From positions 1 through 34,809 of the forward strand of contig CAAFPW010000064.1 in the NCBI GenBank assembly GCA_900764925.1: a DNA stretch of 34,809 bases. Reading direction: 5' to 3'. Under the pieces are notes generated by a model. The model did not search any database. It worked only from the letters and a program-made list of their open reading frames with translations, and was not told the origin of the DNA. The stretch's first letter is position 1. Each line of letters begins with the position of its first letter. Below, in pieces: positions 1-8,220 of this stretch. This DNA is from Fusobacteriaceae bacterium (lineage in GTDB: Bacteria > Fusobacteriota > Fusobacteriia > Fusobacteriales > Fusobacteriaceae). The translations under genes and the position numbers were made by a program.

Positions 1-77
1 CAGATGTATGTACAGGTGGAAATCCAAAAGATGTAACTTTAGAAGATATTGAAAAACTATATAATAAAGTATACTAA
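1..77 (+). CDS. Iron-containing alcohol dehydrogenase, C-terminal fragment
   Basis: Only the last 24 codons lie in the window (reading frame from base 3, stop TAA at 75-77). The peptide runs from DVCTGGNPKD through LEDIEKLY to the stop. A terminal segment with C-T-x-x-N-P followed by a short LEDI helix is typical of group III iron-dependent alcohol dehydrogenases such as lactaldehyde/1,2-propanediol oxidoreductase FucO. The assignment to that superfamily is by recognition of this tail. Substrate cannot be inferred. The gene is followed 35 bases later by a strong terminator. It is one of three iron alcohol dehydrogenases in the window. Confidence 0.6.
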   Translation, partial: DVCTGGNPKDVTLEDIEKLYNKVY

Positions 78-112
78 TTGTATATAGACAATAATAAGTA
101 TTAAATTTAGGA

Positions 113-143
113 GACTGAGAATCTAAGATTCTCAGTCTTTTTT
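113..143 (+). terminator. Intrinsic terminator of the partial alcohol dehydrogenase gene
   Basis: A perfect 11-bp stem (GACTGAGAATC at 113-123 with its complement at 127-137) closes a 3-base loop and is followed by six T residues. It ends the plus-strand transcript entering from the left edge. Confidence 0.9.
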
Positions 144-154
144 ACACTTGAGTA

Positions 155-190
155 TTATAAAAGGTGCCCTAATTAGAGCACCTTTTATAA
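155..190 (-). terminator. Probable terminator of the rnf operon
   Basis: A perfect 13-bp stem (155-167 with 178-190) encloses a 10-base loop. On the minus strand the right arm is T-rich (CCTTTTATAA). It lies 16 bases beyond the rnfB stop codon, where the rnf message should end. It faces the plus-strand terminator at 113-143, so the two convergent transcripts are separated. Confidence 0.75.
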
Positions 191-206
191 TTACTTAATT
201 AATAAC

Positions 207-1208
207 TTATTTTAAAGTTTCTATAACATTCATTTTAATAGCTTTAAATTTACAAGTGTCGAAGCAGATTCCACAACCAACACATTTTTCAGCGATAACA
301 TGATGTTTTTCTTTAACTGCTCCTTCAATAGCTTGTACAGGGCATTTTCTAGCACATGCTGTACATCCTTTACAATTTTCTTCAATTATTTCAGCCTTTT
401 TAATCTCTTTTATATCGCTTTTAATAGCCTTAGTAGGACATTTTAAAGCACAGATACCACAAGATATACATTTAGCTGGATCAATCTTAGCAAGGTTATT
501 TTCAACTGTTATAGCTCCTACAGGACAGTTCTTAGCACAGATACCACATCCTATACAAGCTACAGAACAAGCTTTTTTAGCATTAGCACCTTTTTCTTTA
601 GATGAACAAGTTACAGTTACTTTTTTATTTTTTGGTAACATAGCTATTACTTTTTTAGGACAAGCTTTTTGGCATAGTCCACAAGATATACATTTCTCTT
701 CATCAACTTCAGCTATTCCTCTTTCATTAACTTTAATAGCATTAACAGGACAAACTTTTTCACAATCTCCATGTCCTAAGCAAGAGTAAACACAAGATTT
801 ATCTCCACCAGCGTATAACATCATAGCAGAACAAGTTTGAAGCTCTCCATCAAAATCATATATCTTAGTTGTCTTAGTATTATCTCCTTGACATAAAACT
901 CTAGCTACTATCTTTTCTCCAGAAACATCAACTGATGCCCCCATAATTTCTCCTATTTTAGCTGCTACAGCTGCTCCTCCAGGGGCACATAGTGACATAG
1001 ATGCTCCTTGTTCTACTATTGCAGCTGCATATCCAGAACATCCTGGATATCCACATCCCCCACAGTTTGCTCCAGGAAGAATTCCACTAATTGCTTCTAT
1101 TTTCGGATCCACTTGAACTTCGAATTTAATTGAAGCAAAAGCTAGGAAAAGTCCCATAGCAAGACCAGTTAACCCCAGCACAATTGCTGGTATTAATATT
1201 GCTTCCAT
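207..1208 (-). CDS. rnfB: Rnf complex subunit RnfB, multi-cluster ferredoxin protein
   Basis: This is the electron-entry subunit of the membrane Rnf complex, which couples ferredoxin oxidation and NAD+ reduction to Na+ or H+ export. The 333-residue protein starts with one membrane anchor (about residues 3-25). A Fes-type 4Fe-4S domain follows with Cys49, Cys52, Cys57 and Cys74. Six further ferredoxin-type CxxCxxCxxxCP-like motifs lie at about 139-153, 173-183, 214-228, 247-257, 279-289 and 309-319. This is much longer than the E. coli RsxB type (about 190 residues, two extra clusters) and resembles the long RnfB of acetogens. The ATG at 1208 is chosen because GGAGG precedes it by 5 bases; an upstream in-frame TTG has no such site. 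It is the last gene of rnfCDGEAB. Confidence 0.95.
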   Translation of the reverse strand: MEAILIPAIVLGLTGLAMGLFLAFASIKFEVQVDPKIEAISGILPGANCGGCGYPGCSGYAAAIVEQGASMSLCAPGGAAVAAKIGEIMGASVDVSGEKIVARVLCQGDNTKTTKIYDFDGELQTCSAMMLYAGGDKSCVYSCLGHGDCEKVCPVNAIKVNERGIAEVDEEKCISCGLCQKACPKKVIAMLPKNKKVTVTCSSKEKGANAKKACSVACIGCGICAKNCPVGAITVENNLAKIDPAKCISCGICALKCPTKAIKSDIKEIKKAEIIEENCKGCTACARKCPVQAIEGAVKEKHHVIAEKCVGCGICFDTCKFKAIKMNVIETLK

Positions 1209-1226
1209 ATTTACCTCCAATAATTT

Positions 1227-1811
1227 TTAAATTTTCATACCACTGAATCCCATGAATGCCATAGCAAGTAAACCTGCACATATAAAGGCAATTGGAATTC
1301 CTTTAAATGGAGCTGGAATTGCTGAATATTCTATTCTCTCTCTTATTCCAGCAAGTAGAACTAATGCAAGTGAGAATCCTACTGCAACTGCAAAACCATT
1401 TACAAGAGTTTCAATAAAGTTATATCCCTCTTGAATGTTGATAATTGCAACTCCTAGCACCGCACAGTTTGTAGTGATAAGAGGTAGGAAAACTCCTAAT
1501 GCTTTGTATAGTGATGGTGATGTTTTAGCAATAGCCATTTCAACGAATTGAACTAATGCAGCAATTATCAGAATAAAAGCAATAGTTTGAAGATATCCCA
1601 ATCCAAATGGAGCTAATAGGAAGTGGTAAACAAGCCAAGTTACTGCAGAAGCAATAGTTATAACGAATGTTACAGCCATTCCCATTCCTAAAGAAGCATC
1701 AACTTTTTTAGAAACCCCCATAAATGGACAACAACCTAAAAATTTAGCAAAAATAACGTTATTTATAAATATTGAACCAATGATGATACTAAATAAACTA
1801 CCAAAACTCAC
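1227..1811 (-). CDS. rnfA: Rnf complex subunit RnfA
   Basis: Integral membrane subunit of the Rnf ion pump, 194 residues, with six predicted helices. RnfA and RnfE are homologous and inversely oriented. Together they form the ion path and hold a 2Fe-2S centre between conserved cysteines. Here the N-terminal NNVIFAKFLGCCPFMGVSKK segment and the central TTNCAVLGVA segment carry those cysteines. The start is GTG at 1811, supported by AGGAGG seven bases upstream inside the end of rnfE. Two bases separate it from the rnfE stop codon, so translational coupling is likely. Confidence 0.95.
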   Translation of the reverse strand: MSFGSLFSIIIGSIFINNVIFAKFLGCCPFMGVSKKVDASLGMGMAVTFVITIASAVTWLVYHFLLAPFGLGYLQTIAFILIIAALVQFVEMAIAKTSPSLYKALGVFLPLITTNCAVLGVAIINIQEGYNFIETLVNGFAVAVGFSLALVLLAGIRERIEYSAIPAPFKGIPIAFICAGLLAMAFMGFSGMKI

Positions 1812-1813
1812 GA

Positions 1814-2422
1814 TTATCCCTCCTTACTCTTTTTCATTTCAAGATAGTTAAGGAAAGCTTTAATAAAAGCAATTGTAATAAATGCTCCAGGAGCTAGTAT
1901 GAAGATAAGAGCTGGCGAATAAGATTCAGGTGTAACTCTTAATCCAAATATAGTTCCGTTTCCTAAAACTTCTCTAATTATTCCCAATACTGTTAATGAA
2001 AGAGTAAATCCAAGTCCTGAACCGATACCATCTAAGAAAGATGCAAATACACTATTTTTAGAAGCAAAGCTTTCAGCTCTTCCAAGTACAATACAGTTAA
2101 CAACTATAAGAGGAATAAATAGTCCTAGTACTTTATATAATTCAGGAGTATATGCTTCCATTACCATTTGTACTATAGTAACTAGAGATGCTATTATCAT
2201 AATATATGCTGGAATTCTAACTTGTGAAGGTATTACATTTTTAAAAGCGGAAATCAATAAGTTAGAACAAGCAAGAACTGCAATAACTGCAAGTCCCATA
2301 GATAAACCATTCATTGCTGAACTTGTAACTCCCAGTGTAGGACATAGTCCTAAAAATAGTACAAATATAGGGTTTTCTTTAAAAATTCCTGATAATATTA
2401 TTTTTCCATAATTATTTTTCAT
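1814..2422 (-). CDS. rnfE: Rnf complex subunit RnfE
   Basis: Membrane subunit of Rnf, 202 residues, six predicted helices, partner of RnfA. The family signature is visible as ENPIFVLFLGLCPTLGV near the N-terminus and VNCIVLGRAE in the middle; the Cys in each is the expected iron-sulfur ligand. The start ATG overlaps the rnfG stop codon by one base (TAATG), which suggests re-initiation coupling. The C-terminus is lysine-rich, as usual for a cytoplasmic tail. Confidence 0.95.
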   Translation of the reverse strand: MKNNYGKIILSGIFKENPIFVLFLGLCPTLGVTSSAMNGLSMGLAVIAVLACSNLLISAFKNVIPSQVRIPAYIMIIASLVTIVQMVMEAYTPELYKVLGLFIPLIVVNCIVLGRAESFASKNSVFASFLDGIGSGLGFTLSLTVLGIIREVLGNGTIFGLRVTPESYSPALIFILAPGAFITIAFIKAFLNYLEMKKSKEG

Positions 2423-2955
2423 TATTTACTCACCCCAGTTTCATAAGCTTTTAAAGCTCTCATAAGCCCTGTGTAAACAGCTTGAGGAGATATTGTAGCT
2501 CCAGCAAAAGCATCGACTGATTTATTAAATTCATGTGATGAATCTTTACCTATCCAGTGATCTTGCCACTCTATTCCAGCTACTTTAGCTCCTAGTCCTG
2601 GAGTTTCAGATTGGTTAGTTACTCTAACTCCAGCTATTTTACCATCTAGGTCAACTCCTAGAATAAATGTTATGTTTCCTGCATATCCAGGTTGAGCAAC
2701 TGTTGTTACATATCCAACTTTATTACCTGAAGCATCATATCCAGGAACAAACTCTAAATCTTCAATAACAACAGCTTCTCCAGTTCTAAACTCATTTGCA
2801 GCAGCTAAAACTTGTCTTTTAGCTTCATTTTGTGCTTTTTCGTTATTTTGAGCGATAACTGTTTTAGTAAAGTCATTAACTAATCCCAATATTCCAGCTG
2901 AGACTGCAGCTATTATCAATAGAACGACTCCATAATGTACAAATCTATTTTTCAT
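2422..2955 (-). CDS. rnfG: Rnf complex subunit RnfG, covalent FMN protein
   Basis: Single-span membrane protein of 177 residues with one N-terminal helix (about 8-27) and an extracytoplasmic FMN-binding domain. The covalent flavin site is in DAFAGATISPQAV, where Thr receives FMN through a phosphoester bond made by ApbE. The upstream segment TPGLGAKV is also typical of the family. No apbE gene is in the window, so the flavin transferase must be encoded elsewhere. The gene overlaps rnfD by 11 bases. Confidence 0.95.
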   Translation of the reverse strand: MKNRFVHYGVVLLIIAAVSAGILGLVNDFTKTVIAQNNEKAQNEAKRQVLAAANEFRTGEAVVIEDLEFVPGYDASGNKVGYVTTVAQPGYAGNITFILGVDLDGKIAGVRVTNQSETPGLGAKVAGIEWQDHWIGKDSSHEFNKSVDAFAGATISPQAVYTGLMRALKAYETGVSK

Positions 2956-3889
2956 TAGCTTTCACCTCACCAAATTTTTTAGGTTTAGTATATCTATTGA
3001 TTAGAGGTACAACTCCATTCATAATTAAGATAGAGTATGCAACTCCCTCTGGATATCCACCTTTCATTCTGATCATAGAGATCAAAAGACCTAATAATAA
3101 TGCATATATAATTTTTCCTTTTTCGCTATAAGGACTTGTAACCATATCAGTAGCCATATAGAAAGCTCCTAAGAAAAGTCCTCCTGATAATATGTGCATT
3201 ACAGGATCTCCACCCATTGCCCAAGTCAATACAAATACAGTTCCAATTATTATAGCAGGAACTTTCCAATCAATTTGTTTTTTATAGATTAAATAAACTC
3301 CACCTATTAATAATGCAAGTGCTGAAGTTTCTCCTAAACATCCACCCATTCTTCCTATGAAAGCTTGAACATATTGGTTTCCACCTTCTAATAGAGCAGA
3401 ATCTAAAGATATACCTCTCTTCATAGCATCTAGTACTGTTGCTCCAGCCTTACCATCATAAGCGAATGTAGTGATAGCTACTGGCCAAGAAGCTTGTACA
3501 AATGCTCTTCCTACTAATGCTGGGTTAAATACGTTGTGTCCTAATCCTCCAAATACCATTTTTCCAAGTCCGATGGCTACAACACAACCTACAATTACAT
3601 ATTGTAATGGCATTATAACTGGAATTACAAATGCAAATAATATTCCTGTAATGATAGCACTTCCATCAAATATAGATGGCTCTTGTCCCATTACTTTTTG
3701 ACATAGATACTCAGTAACCATACAAGTAAGTATAGATACTGCTGTTACTATAAATGCTCTTATACCAAATACATAAACAGCAAATAAAAATGCTGGCACT
3801 AATGATATAATTACATCATACATTACTTTTTCAACTGTTTCAGATGTTCTTATATGAGGTGATGGCCCCATTTTCAAAATATTAGTCAC
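2945..3889 (-). CDS. rnfD: Rnf complex subunit RnfD, covalent FMN membrane protein
   Basis: Membrane subunit of 314 residues with about nine helices and a covalently bound FMN. The flavin Thr is expected in the GKAGATVLDAMK segment. SPHIRTSETVEKVMYDV near the N-terminus is the usual family opening. The start is placed at GTG 3889 because AGGAGG lies five bases upstream. A longer in-frame extension to 3916 would put the ribosome site inside the coding region. It follows rnfC after a 46-base gap. Confidence 0.93.
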   Translation of the reverse strand: MTNILKMGPSPHIRTSETVEKVMYDVIISLVPAFLFAVYVFGIRAFIVTAVSILTCMVTEYLCQKVMGQEPSIFDGSAIITGILFAFVIPVIMPLQYVIVGCVVAIGLGKMVFGGLGHNVFNPALVGRAFVQASWPVAITTFAYDGKAGATVLDAMKRGISLDSALLEGGNQYVQAFIGRMGGCLGETSALALLIGGVYLIYKKQIDWKVPAIIIGTVFVLTWAMGGDPVMHILSGGLFLGAFYMATDMVTSPYSEKGKIIYALLLGLLISMIRMKGGYPEGVAYSILIMNGVVPLINRYTKPKKFGEVKANEK

Positions 3890-3935
3890 TTTACCCTCCT
3901 GATAACTCAATAACAATATCTGTTATCTTTTTATT

Positions 3936-5246
3936 CTATTTCTTCATTGCTCTTAATTTTGATTTACCTATTTTTATAGCTTCTGTTAATGGTCTATTAG
4001 CAGGACAAATATAAGCACAAGAACCACACTCAATACAATCCATTAAGCTGAACTCTTTAAGTTGTTCCCATTGTTCAAATGCTGCAAGTCTTGCAAACAT
4101 AAGAGGCTCTAATCCCATAGGACATGCTTCTACACATTTTCCACATCCTATACATGATTTAGGTTTATATGGATTAGTTTCCTCTTTAGTAAGAGCTAAC
4201 AATCCAGATGTTCCCTTAATAACAGGAGCTTCCTCTGAGAATTGAGCCATTCCCATCATAGGTCCTCCCATTACCAGCTTGTCTACAACCTCTCTATTTA
4301 CTCCACAGTGATCTAGTAAATAAGAGAATGGTGTTCCAATAGCTATCTTTACATTTTTAGGAGTAGTTATTGCTTTTCCAGAAACAGTAACTATTTTTTC
4401 AATTAATGGAATTCCATTTACAATTCCATCATAGATAGCAGCAGCAGTACCAGTATTTTGAACTACAACACCTACTGCAGATGGAAGTTTTCCAGATGGA
4501 ACCTGTCTATCTAAAACAGCTTTAATAAGTTGTTTTTCTCCTCCTTGAGGATATTTTGTTTTCAATGGTGCTATTTCAATCTCTGTTCCTTCAGCAGCTT
4601 TTTTCATAGAAGCTATAGCTTCAGGTTTATTCTCTTCAATACCAACTATTGCTTTGTTAACTCCAAGAATTTTTTTAATGATTTGAATACCATTTATTAT
4701 TTTTTCTGGGTGTTCTAGCATAAGTCTATTATCAGAGTTAAGATAAGGTTCACACTCAGCTCCGTTTAATAGTAAAGTATCAATTTTTGTATCAGCTGGT
4801 GGATTAAGTTTGATATGAGTAGGGAAACTAGCTCCTCCAATACCAACTATTCCCTTTTCTCTGATCATAGCAAGAAGGTCTTTCTTATCAGCTTTTTCCC
4901 AATCTTCAATCTTAGGTAATTCAGCCCAAGTATCTTGCTCATCATTTTCAATCATGATAGTTTTAATTCTTCCCATTAGAGGAAATACATGTTCTTCTAT
5001 CTTTTTGACTGTACCACTTACTGGAGAGTGAATAGGTGATGACATAAAAGCTTGAGAGTCAGCTATTTTCTGTCCTTTAAGTACTTTATCTCCAATAGCT
5101 ACAATTGGATCTAGTGGTGATCCTATATGTTGTAATAATGCGATATACAACATTTTTGGTGCTTTCAATTCTTCAACAGCCATATTTTCTGTTTGAATTT
5201 TATTTTCAGGTGGATGAACCCCTCCTCTGAAACCAAAAAATTTCAT
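3936..5246 (-). CDS. rnfC: Rnf complex subunit RnfC, NADH/FMN and 4Fe-4S subunit
   Basis: Peripheral subunit of 436 residues that exchanges electrons with NAD(H). It has the family opening FRGGVHPPENK, the Complex I 51-kDa-like nucleotide/FMN motif GIVGIGGASFPTHIKL, and two 4Fe-4S motifs near the C-terminus, CIGCGKCVEACP and CIECGSCAYICP. The start is ATG 5246, with GGAG eight bases upstream. Upstream in-frame TTG codons overlap that site and are unlikely. It is the promoter-proximal gene of the operon. The C-terminus lacks the long Ala/Lys repeat found in E. coli RsxC. Confidence 0.95.
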   Translation of the reverse strand: MKFFGFRGGVHPPENKIQTENMAVEELKAPKMLYIALLQHIGSPLDPIVAIGDKVLKGQKIADSQAFMSSPIHSPVSGTVKKIEEHVFPLMGRIKTIMIENDEQDTWAELPKIEDWEKADKKDLLAMIREKGIVGIGGASFPTHIKLNPPADTKIDTLLLNGAECEPYLNSDNRLMLEHPEKIINGIQIIKKILGVNKAIVGIEENKPEAIASMKKAAEGTEIEIAPLKTKYPQGGEKQLIKAVLDRQVPSGKLPSAVGVVVQNTGTAAAIYDGIVNGIPLIEKIVTVSGKAITTPKNVKIAIGTPFSYLLDHCGVNREVVDKLVMGGPMMGMAQFSEEAPVIKGTSGLLALTKEETNPYKPKSCIGCGKCVEACPMGLEPLMFARLAAFEQWEQLKEFSLMDCIECGSCAYICPANRPLTEAIKIGKSKLRAMKK

Positions 5247-5290
5247 AACCAATTCTCCTTTCAACTTTAAAGTTAATTACTACTAAACTA

Positions 5291-5319
5291 AGTTTAACAT
5301 ATTTATCACTATTTCTCAA
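5291..5319 (-). promoter_or_regulatory. Probable promoter of the rnf operon
   Basis: Minus strand: TTGAGA (5314-5319), 17 bases, then TAAACT (5291-5296) preceded by TG to give an extended -10. It lies 45 bases upstream of the rnfC start, in the only sizeable gap before the operon. No terminator is visible between pth and this site, so read-through from pth may also contribute. Confidence 0.55.
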
Positions 5320-5341
5320 TAGATTTTCAATATTTTTTTAA

Positions 5342-5902
5342 TTACTTTTTGTTATATTTCTGCATTATTTTTCCTAATTCCATATCTGATATTATATCAA
5401 GGGCGCATTTAGCAGCATTTTCTATCATCAATGTTACCTCTTTTTGTTCACTTTTATCAAACTGACCTAGAACAAAATCAACAGTATTCTCTTTTCCTCT
5501 ACCTATTCCACATTTTATACGTAGAAATTGATCACCTAAGTGTGAGATTATAGATTTAATTCCATTGTGACCTCCAGAACTTCCCTTCTCTTTTACTCTC
5601 AATTTACCAACAGGAAGATCCATATCATCATATATAACAATTAACTCTTTTTGAGGATCAATTTTATAGAAGTTAACAACTTCAATTATTGAATTTCCAC
5701 TTAAGTTCATAAAAGTTTGAGGTTTTAAGAAAAGTACTTTCTCTCCATCAATATTTTTTTCACTCAATAATCCTTGAAACTTCTCCCTTTCATTTGTTAT
5801 TCCCATTTCCTTTTGTAAGTGATTAATCACTTCAAATCCTATGTTGTGTCTTGTTTTTTCATATTTATTTCCTGGATTTCCCAAACCTACGATTAATTTC
5901 AT
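5342..5902 (-). CDS. pth: Peptidyl-tRNA hydrolase
   Basis: Cytoplasmic enzyme that releases peptides from prematurely dissociated peptidyl-tRNA. The 186-residue protein is of normal length. It begins MKLIVGLGNPG with the substrate-contacting Asn9, followed by the catalytic His19 in TRHNIGFEV and the Asp in VIYDDMDLPVG. GSSGGHNGIKSI and RIKCGIGRG are further family motifs. The ATG at 5902 is chosen because it starts the conserved core. The nearest AGGAG is 13 bases away, a long spacing. A start further upstream would overlap sdaA. It follows sdaA by 22 bases and is probably co-transcribed with it. Confidence 0.95.
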   Translation of the reverse strand: MKLIVGLGNPGNKYEKTRHNIGFEVINHLQKEMGITNEREKFQGLLSEKNIDGEKVLFLKPQTFMNLSGNSIIEVVNFYKIDPQKELIVIYDDMDLPVGKLRVKEKGSSGGHNGIKSIISHLGDQFLRIKCGIGRGKENTVDFVLGQFDKSEQKEVTLMIENAAKCALDIISDMELGKIMQKYNKK

Positions 5903-5924
5903 TTTATATAATAATCTCCTTTTA

Positions 5925-7133
5925 TTAACATTCAGCATTGAAAGTAAACTTAGCTAGTCCACCCAATGATGTTTCTCTATACTCTTGTTTTAAATCTTTT
6001 CCTGTTTCTCCCATTGTTTTAACAACTTGATCAAAGGTAACTTTGTGTTTACCATCTGTATATAGACTATATGTAGCAGCATCTAAAGCTCTAGCAGAGG
6101 CAGCAGCATTTCTCTCTATACATGGAACTTGTACATATCCTCCCACAGGATCACAAGTCAATCCTAGATGGTGTTCTAAAGCCATCTCAGCAGCATATTC
6201 TATTTGAGAAAGAGAACCCCCCAATAGAAAACAAGTCATAGCAGCAGCCATAGCACAGGCAGAACCAATTTCAGCTTGACATCCTCCCTCTGCTCCAGAG
6301 ATAGTTGCATTCTCTTTAATAAGATTTCCAATAAGTCCTGCTATTGCCAAACTTTTTAAAATTTCCTCTTCGCTTAAATCATACTCCTCCTTCATAGCAT
6401 ATAAAAGTCCAGGTAAAACTCCACATGCTCCACAAGTAGGGGCTGTAACTACTCTTCCACCAGCTCCATTTTCCTCTGATACAGCTAGAGTATAGGCAAA
6501 AATTCTACCTAAGAATCCACCTTTGCTATGATTATTTCTAGCCTTTCTATAGAAATTTGAGGCCTTTCTAGGATATTTTAGAGTACCAGGAAGGATACCA
6601 GTGGTATTTATTCCCTTTTCTACAGCAGCTTTCATTGCTTCCCAAATCTCTTTTAAAAATTCAAAGATCTCCTCTCCCTCACATTGAACTACATATTCCC
6701 AATACTCTTTTTGATTCTCTTCACACCAATTTTGAATGGACTCCATAGTATTGAGAGAGTATACAGATTGAGCTCCTTTACGTTCTTGATAGTGCTCCAT
6801 AATAGTTCCACCACCAACAGAGAAAACTAACCATTCATCTATAATCTCTCCAGCTTCGTTAAAAGCCTTAAAAAGCATTCCATTAGTATGGTATCTATGG
6901 ACAATTTCAGGTTTCCAAATGATCTCTGTAGGAATAGGTTTTAGAGTCTCTATAATTATCCAATCTGTAAGATGTCCTTTTCCAGTTAAAGCTAAGGAAC
7001 CATATAACTCTACTTCAAATTTACAAGCTGCTTTGTTTTTTTCTTTAAATTTTTTTGCTGCTCTCTCAGGTCCCATTGTATGTGAGCTAGAAGGACCATT
7101 TCCAATTTTAAAAAGCTCTTTTAGACTATCCAT
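5925..7133 (-). CDS. sdaA: L-serine dehydratase (L-serine ammonia-lyase), iron-sulfur type
   Basis: Converts L-serine to pyruvate and ammonia using an oxygen-sensitive 4Fe-4S cluster. The single chain of 402 residues has the N-terminal beta domain motif GPSSSHTMGPERAAKKF and a C-terminal alpha domain with TAPTCGACGVLPG. The expected cluster cysteines are Cys285, Cys327 and Cys338; the 42- and 11-residue spacings match the Legionella enzyme. The protein ends in Cys402, consistent with the tail-in-mouth arrangement in which the C-terminal Cys is the fourth, inhibitory ligand until serine displaces it. The protein is somewhat shorter than E. coli SdaA (454). Its start overlaps the acyltransferase end by 8 bases, with AGGAGG just upstream. 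Confidence 0.93.
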   Translation of the reverse strand: MDSLKELFKIGNGPSSSHTMGPERAAKKFKEKNKAACKFEVELYGSLALTGKGHLTDWIIIETLKPIPTEIIWKPEIVHRYHTNGMLFKAFNEAGEIIDEWLVFSVGGGTIMEHYQERKGAQSVYSLNTMESIQNWCEENQKEYWEYVVQCEGEEIFEFLKEIWEAMKAAVEKGINTTGILPGTLKYPRKASNFYRKARNNHSKGGFLGRIFAYTLAVSEENGAGGRVVTAPTCGACGVLPGLLYAMKEEYDLSEEEILKSLAIAGLIGNLIKENATISGAEGGCQAEIGSACAMAAAMTCFLLGGSLSQIEYAAEMALEHHLGLTCDPVGGYVQVPCIERNAAASARALDAATYSLYTDGKHKVTFDQVVKTMGETGKDLKQEYRETSLGGLAKFTFNAEC

Positions 7134-8151
7134 TTTTACCTCCTATAAATTTTATAAATTTTTTGATAATATCACTTATAAAAAGTGAAAATATAAATAC
7201 TAGAATCGTAATTATAGGTATTGAATAGAGTGGATTTTTAGAGTATATTCTTTCTCCCATAATAATTTGAAAAACTTCAATGATACCAGCATGTATTAGA
7301 TAAATATTAAAGGTATTTTTTGAGAGTTTAGAAAAATCATATTCTATATCTAAACTATTGAATGTCAAGTAGAGAAGAAATGAGCCTATTACTGTTGTAA
7401 CAAAATTATAGTTATAAAAAACTAAATCACCACTATTTTGTACTAGTAAAAACAGTATTAAACTCATAGAAAAATATCCTAGAATACCTTTTAATTTAGA
7501 TATTTTAATATTTTTTAAAGAGTATCCCAATATAAAATATCCTAAATAGAGAATAAATTTAAAATAGTTATAGTACCAAATATACTTTAAATACCTCAAA
7601 TAATCATCCCTATTATAAAAATCTATTTTTAATAAATACTCTTGTAGAAATGAGAGGAATATTCCTAAGAAAAGAAAAGATATTCCAATCTTAAGTAGAA
7701 ATCTATCTCCATACCTTATCCTTATTTTAATGAGATAAGGTGTTAAAAGATAGAGAACTATACACATATATGGATACCACATATGATAGAAAGGAACCCC
7801 TTCAAGTAGAGCCCTAATAGGTATACTCCAATCTCTATTATAGATAAAAAAATATGAAGAGATAAGATAGATAAAACTCCAAATCAGGGTTGGTATGTAT
7901 ATCTTTTTAAATATTTTAAAATAGTATGAAATTTTTTTTAAATTTCTACTATCTTCAATTGCATATCTACCACTTAGTATTACAAAAATTGGAACTGCAA
8001 CTCTTGAAAAAGAGTCATAGAGATTTCCAATTAGAAAATAAATACCATCTTCAACAGAGTATCTATTTATATAAATTGATGTCACATGGATTAAAACTAC
8101 TAAGATACATGCTAAAACTCTTAAACAATCAATACTATTCTCTCTTTTCAC
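7126..8151 (-). CDS. Acyltransferase family 3 membrane protein
   Basis: A 341-residue polytopic membrane protein with about ten hydrophobic helices. The opening NSIDCLRVLACILVVLIHVTS, with an Arg and a membrane-embedded His, is the signature of the acyltransferase 3 (OafA/NolL-like) family. These proteins O-acylate sugars of surface polysaccharide, lipopolysaccharide or peptidoglycan. The acceptor cannot be deduced, and no glycan cluster is beside it. The start is GTG 8151 with AGGTGA just upstream. That ribosome site begins directly after the T-run of the pheT terminator, so there is no room for an independent promoter in the gap. Overlap with sdaA suggests one transcript. Confidence 0.8.
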   Translation of the reverse strand: MKRENSIDCLRVLACILVVLIHVTSIYINRYSVEDGIYFLIGNLYDSFSRVAVPIFVILSGRYAIEDSRNLKKISYYFKIFKKIYIPTLIWSFIYLISSYFFIYNRDWSIPIRALLEGVPFYHMWYPYMCIVLYLLTPYLIKIRIRYGDRFLLKIGISFLFLGIFLSFLQEYLLKIDFYNRDDYLRYLKYIWYYNYFKFILYLGYFILGYSLKNIKISKLKGILGYFSMSLILFLLVQNSGDLVFYNYNFVTTVIGSFLLYLTFNSLDIEYDFSKLSKNTFNIYLIHAGIIEVFQIIMGERIYSKNPLYSIPIITILVFIFSLFISDIIKKFIKFIGGKNG

Positions 8152-8161
8152 AAAATCACCT

Positions 8162-8209
8162 AAAAAAAGAGTGAAGAAAGCTAGAACTCTCTTTTAGCTT
8201 TTTTCACTC
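8162..8209 (-). terminator. Intrinsic terminator after pheT
   Basis: On the minus strand a 15-bp stem (8195-8209 with 8169-8183, one G-T wobble) closes an 11-base loop and is followed by seven T residues (8168-8162). It marks the end of the long yaaA-to-pheT transcription block. It also sits immediately before the acyltransferase ribosome site, so that gene depends on read-through or on an unseen promoter inside pheT. Confidence 0.9.
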
Positions 8210-8220
8210 TCCAATTTAAA

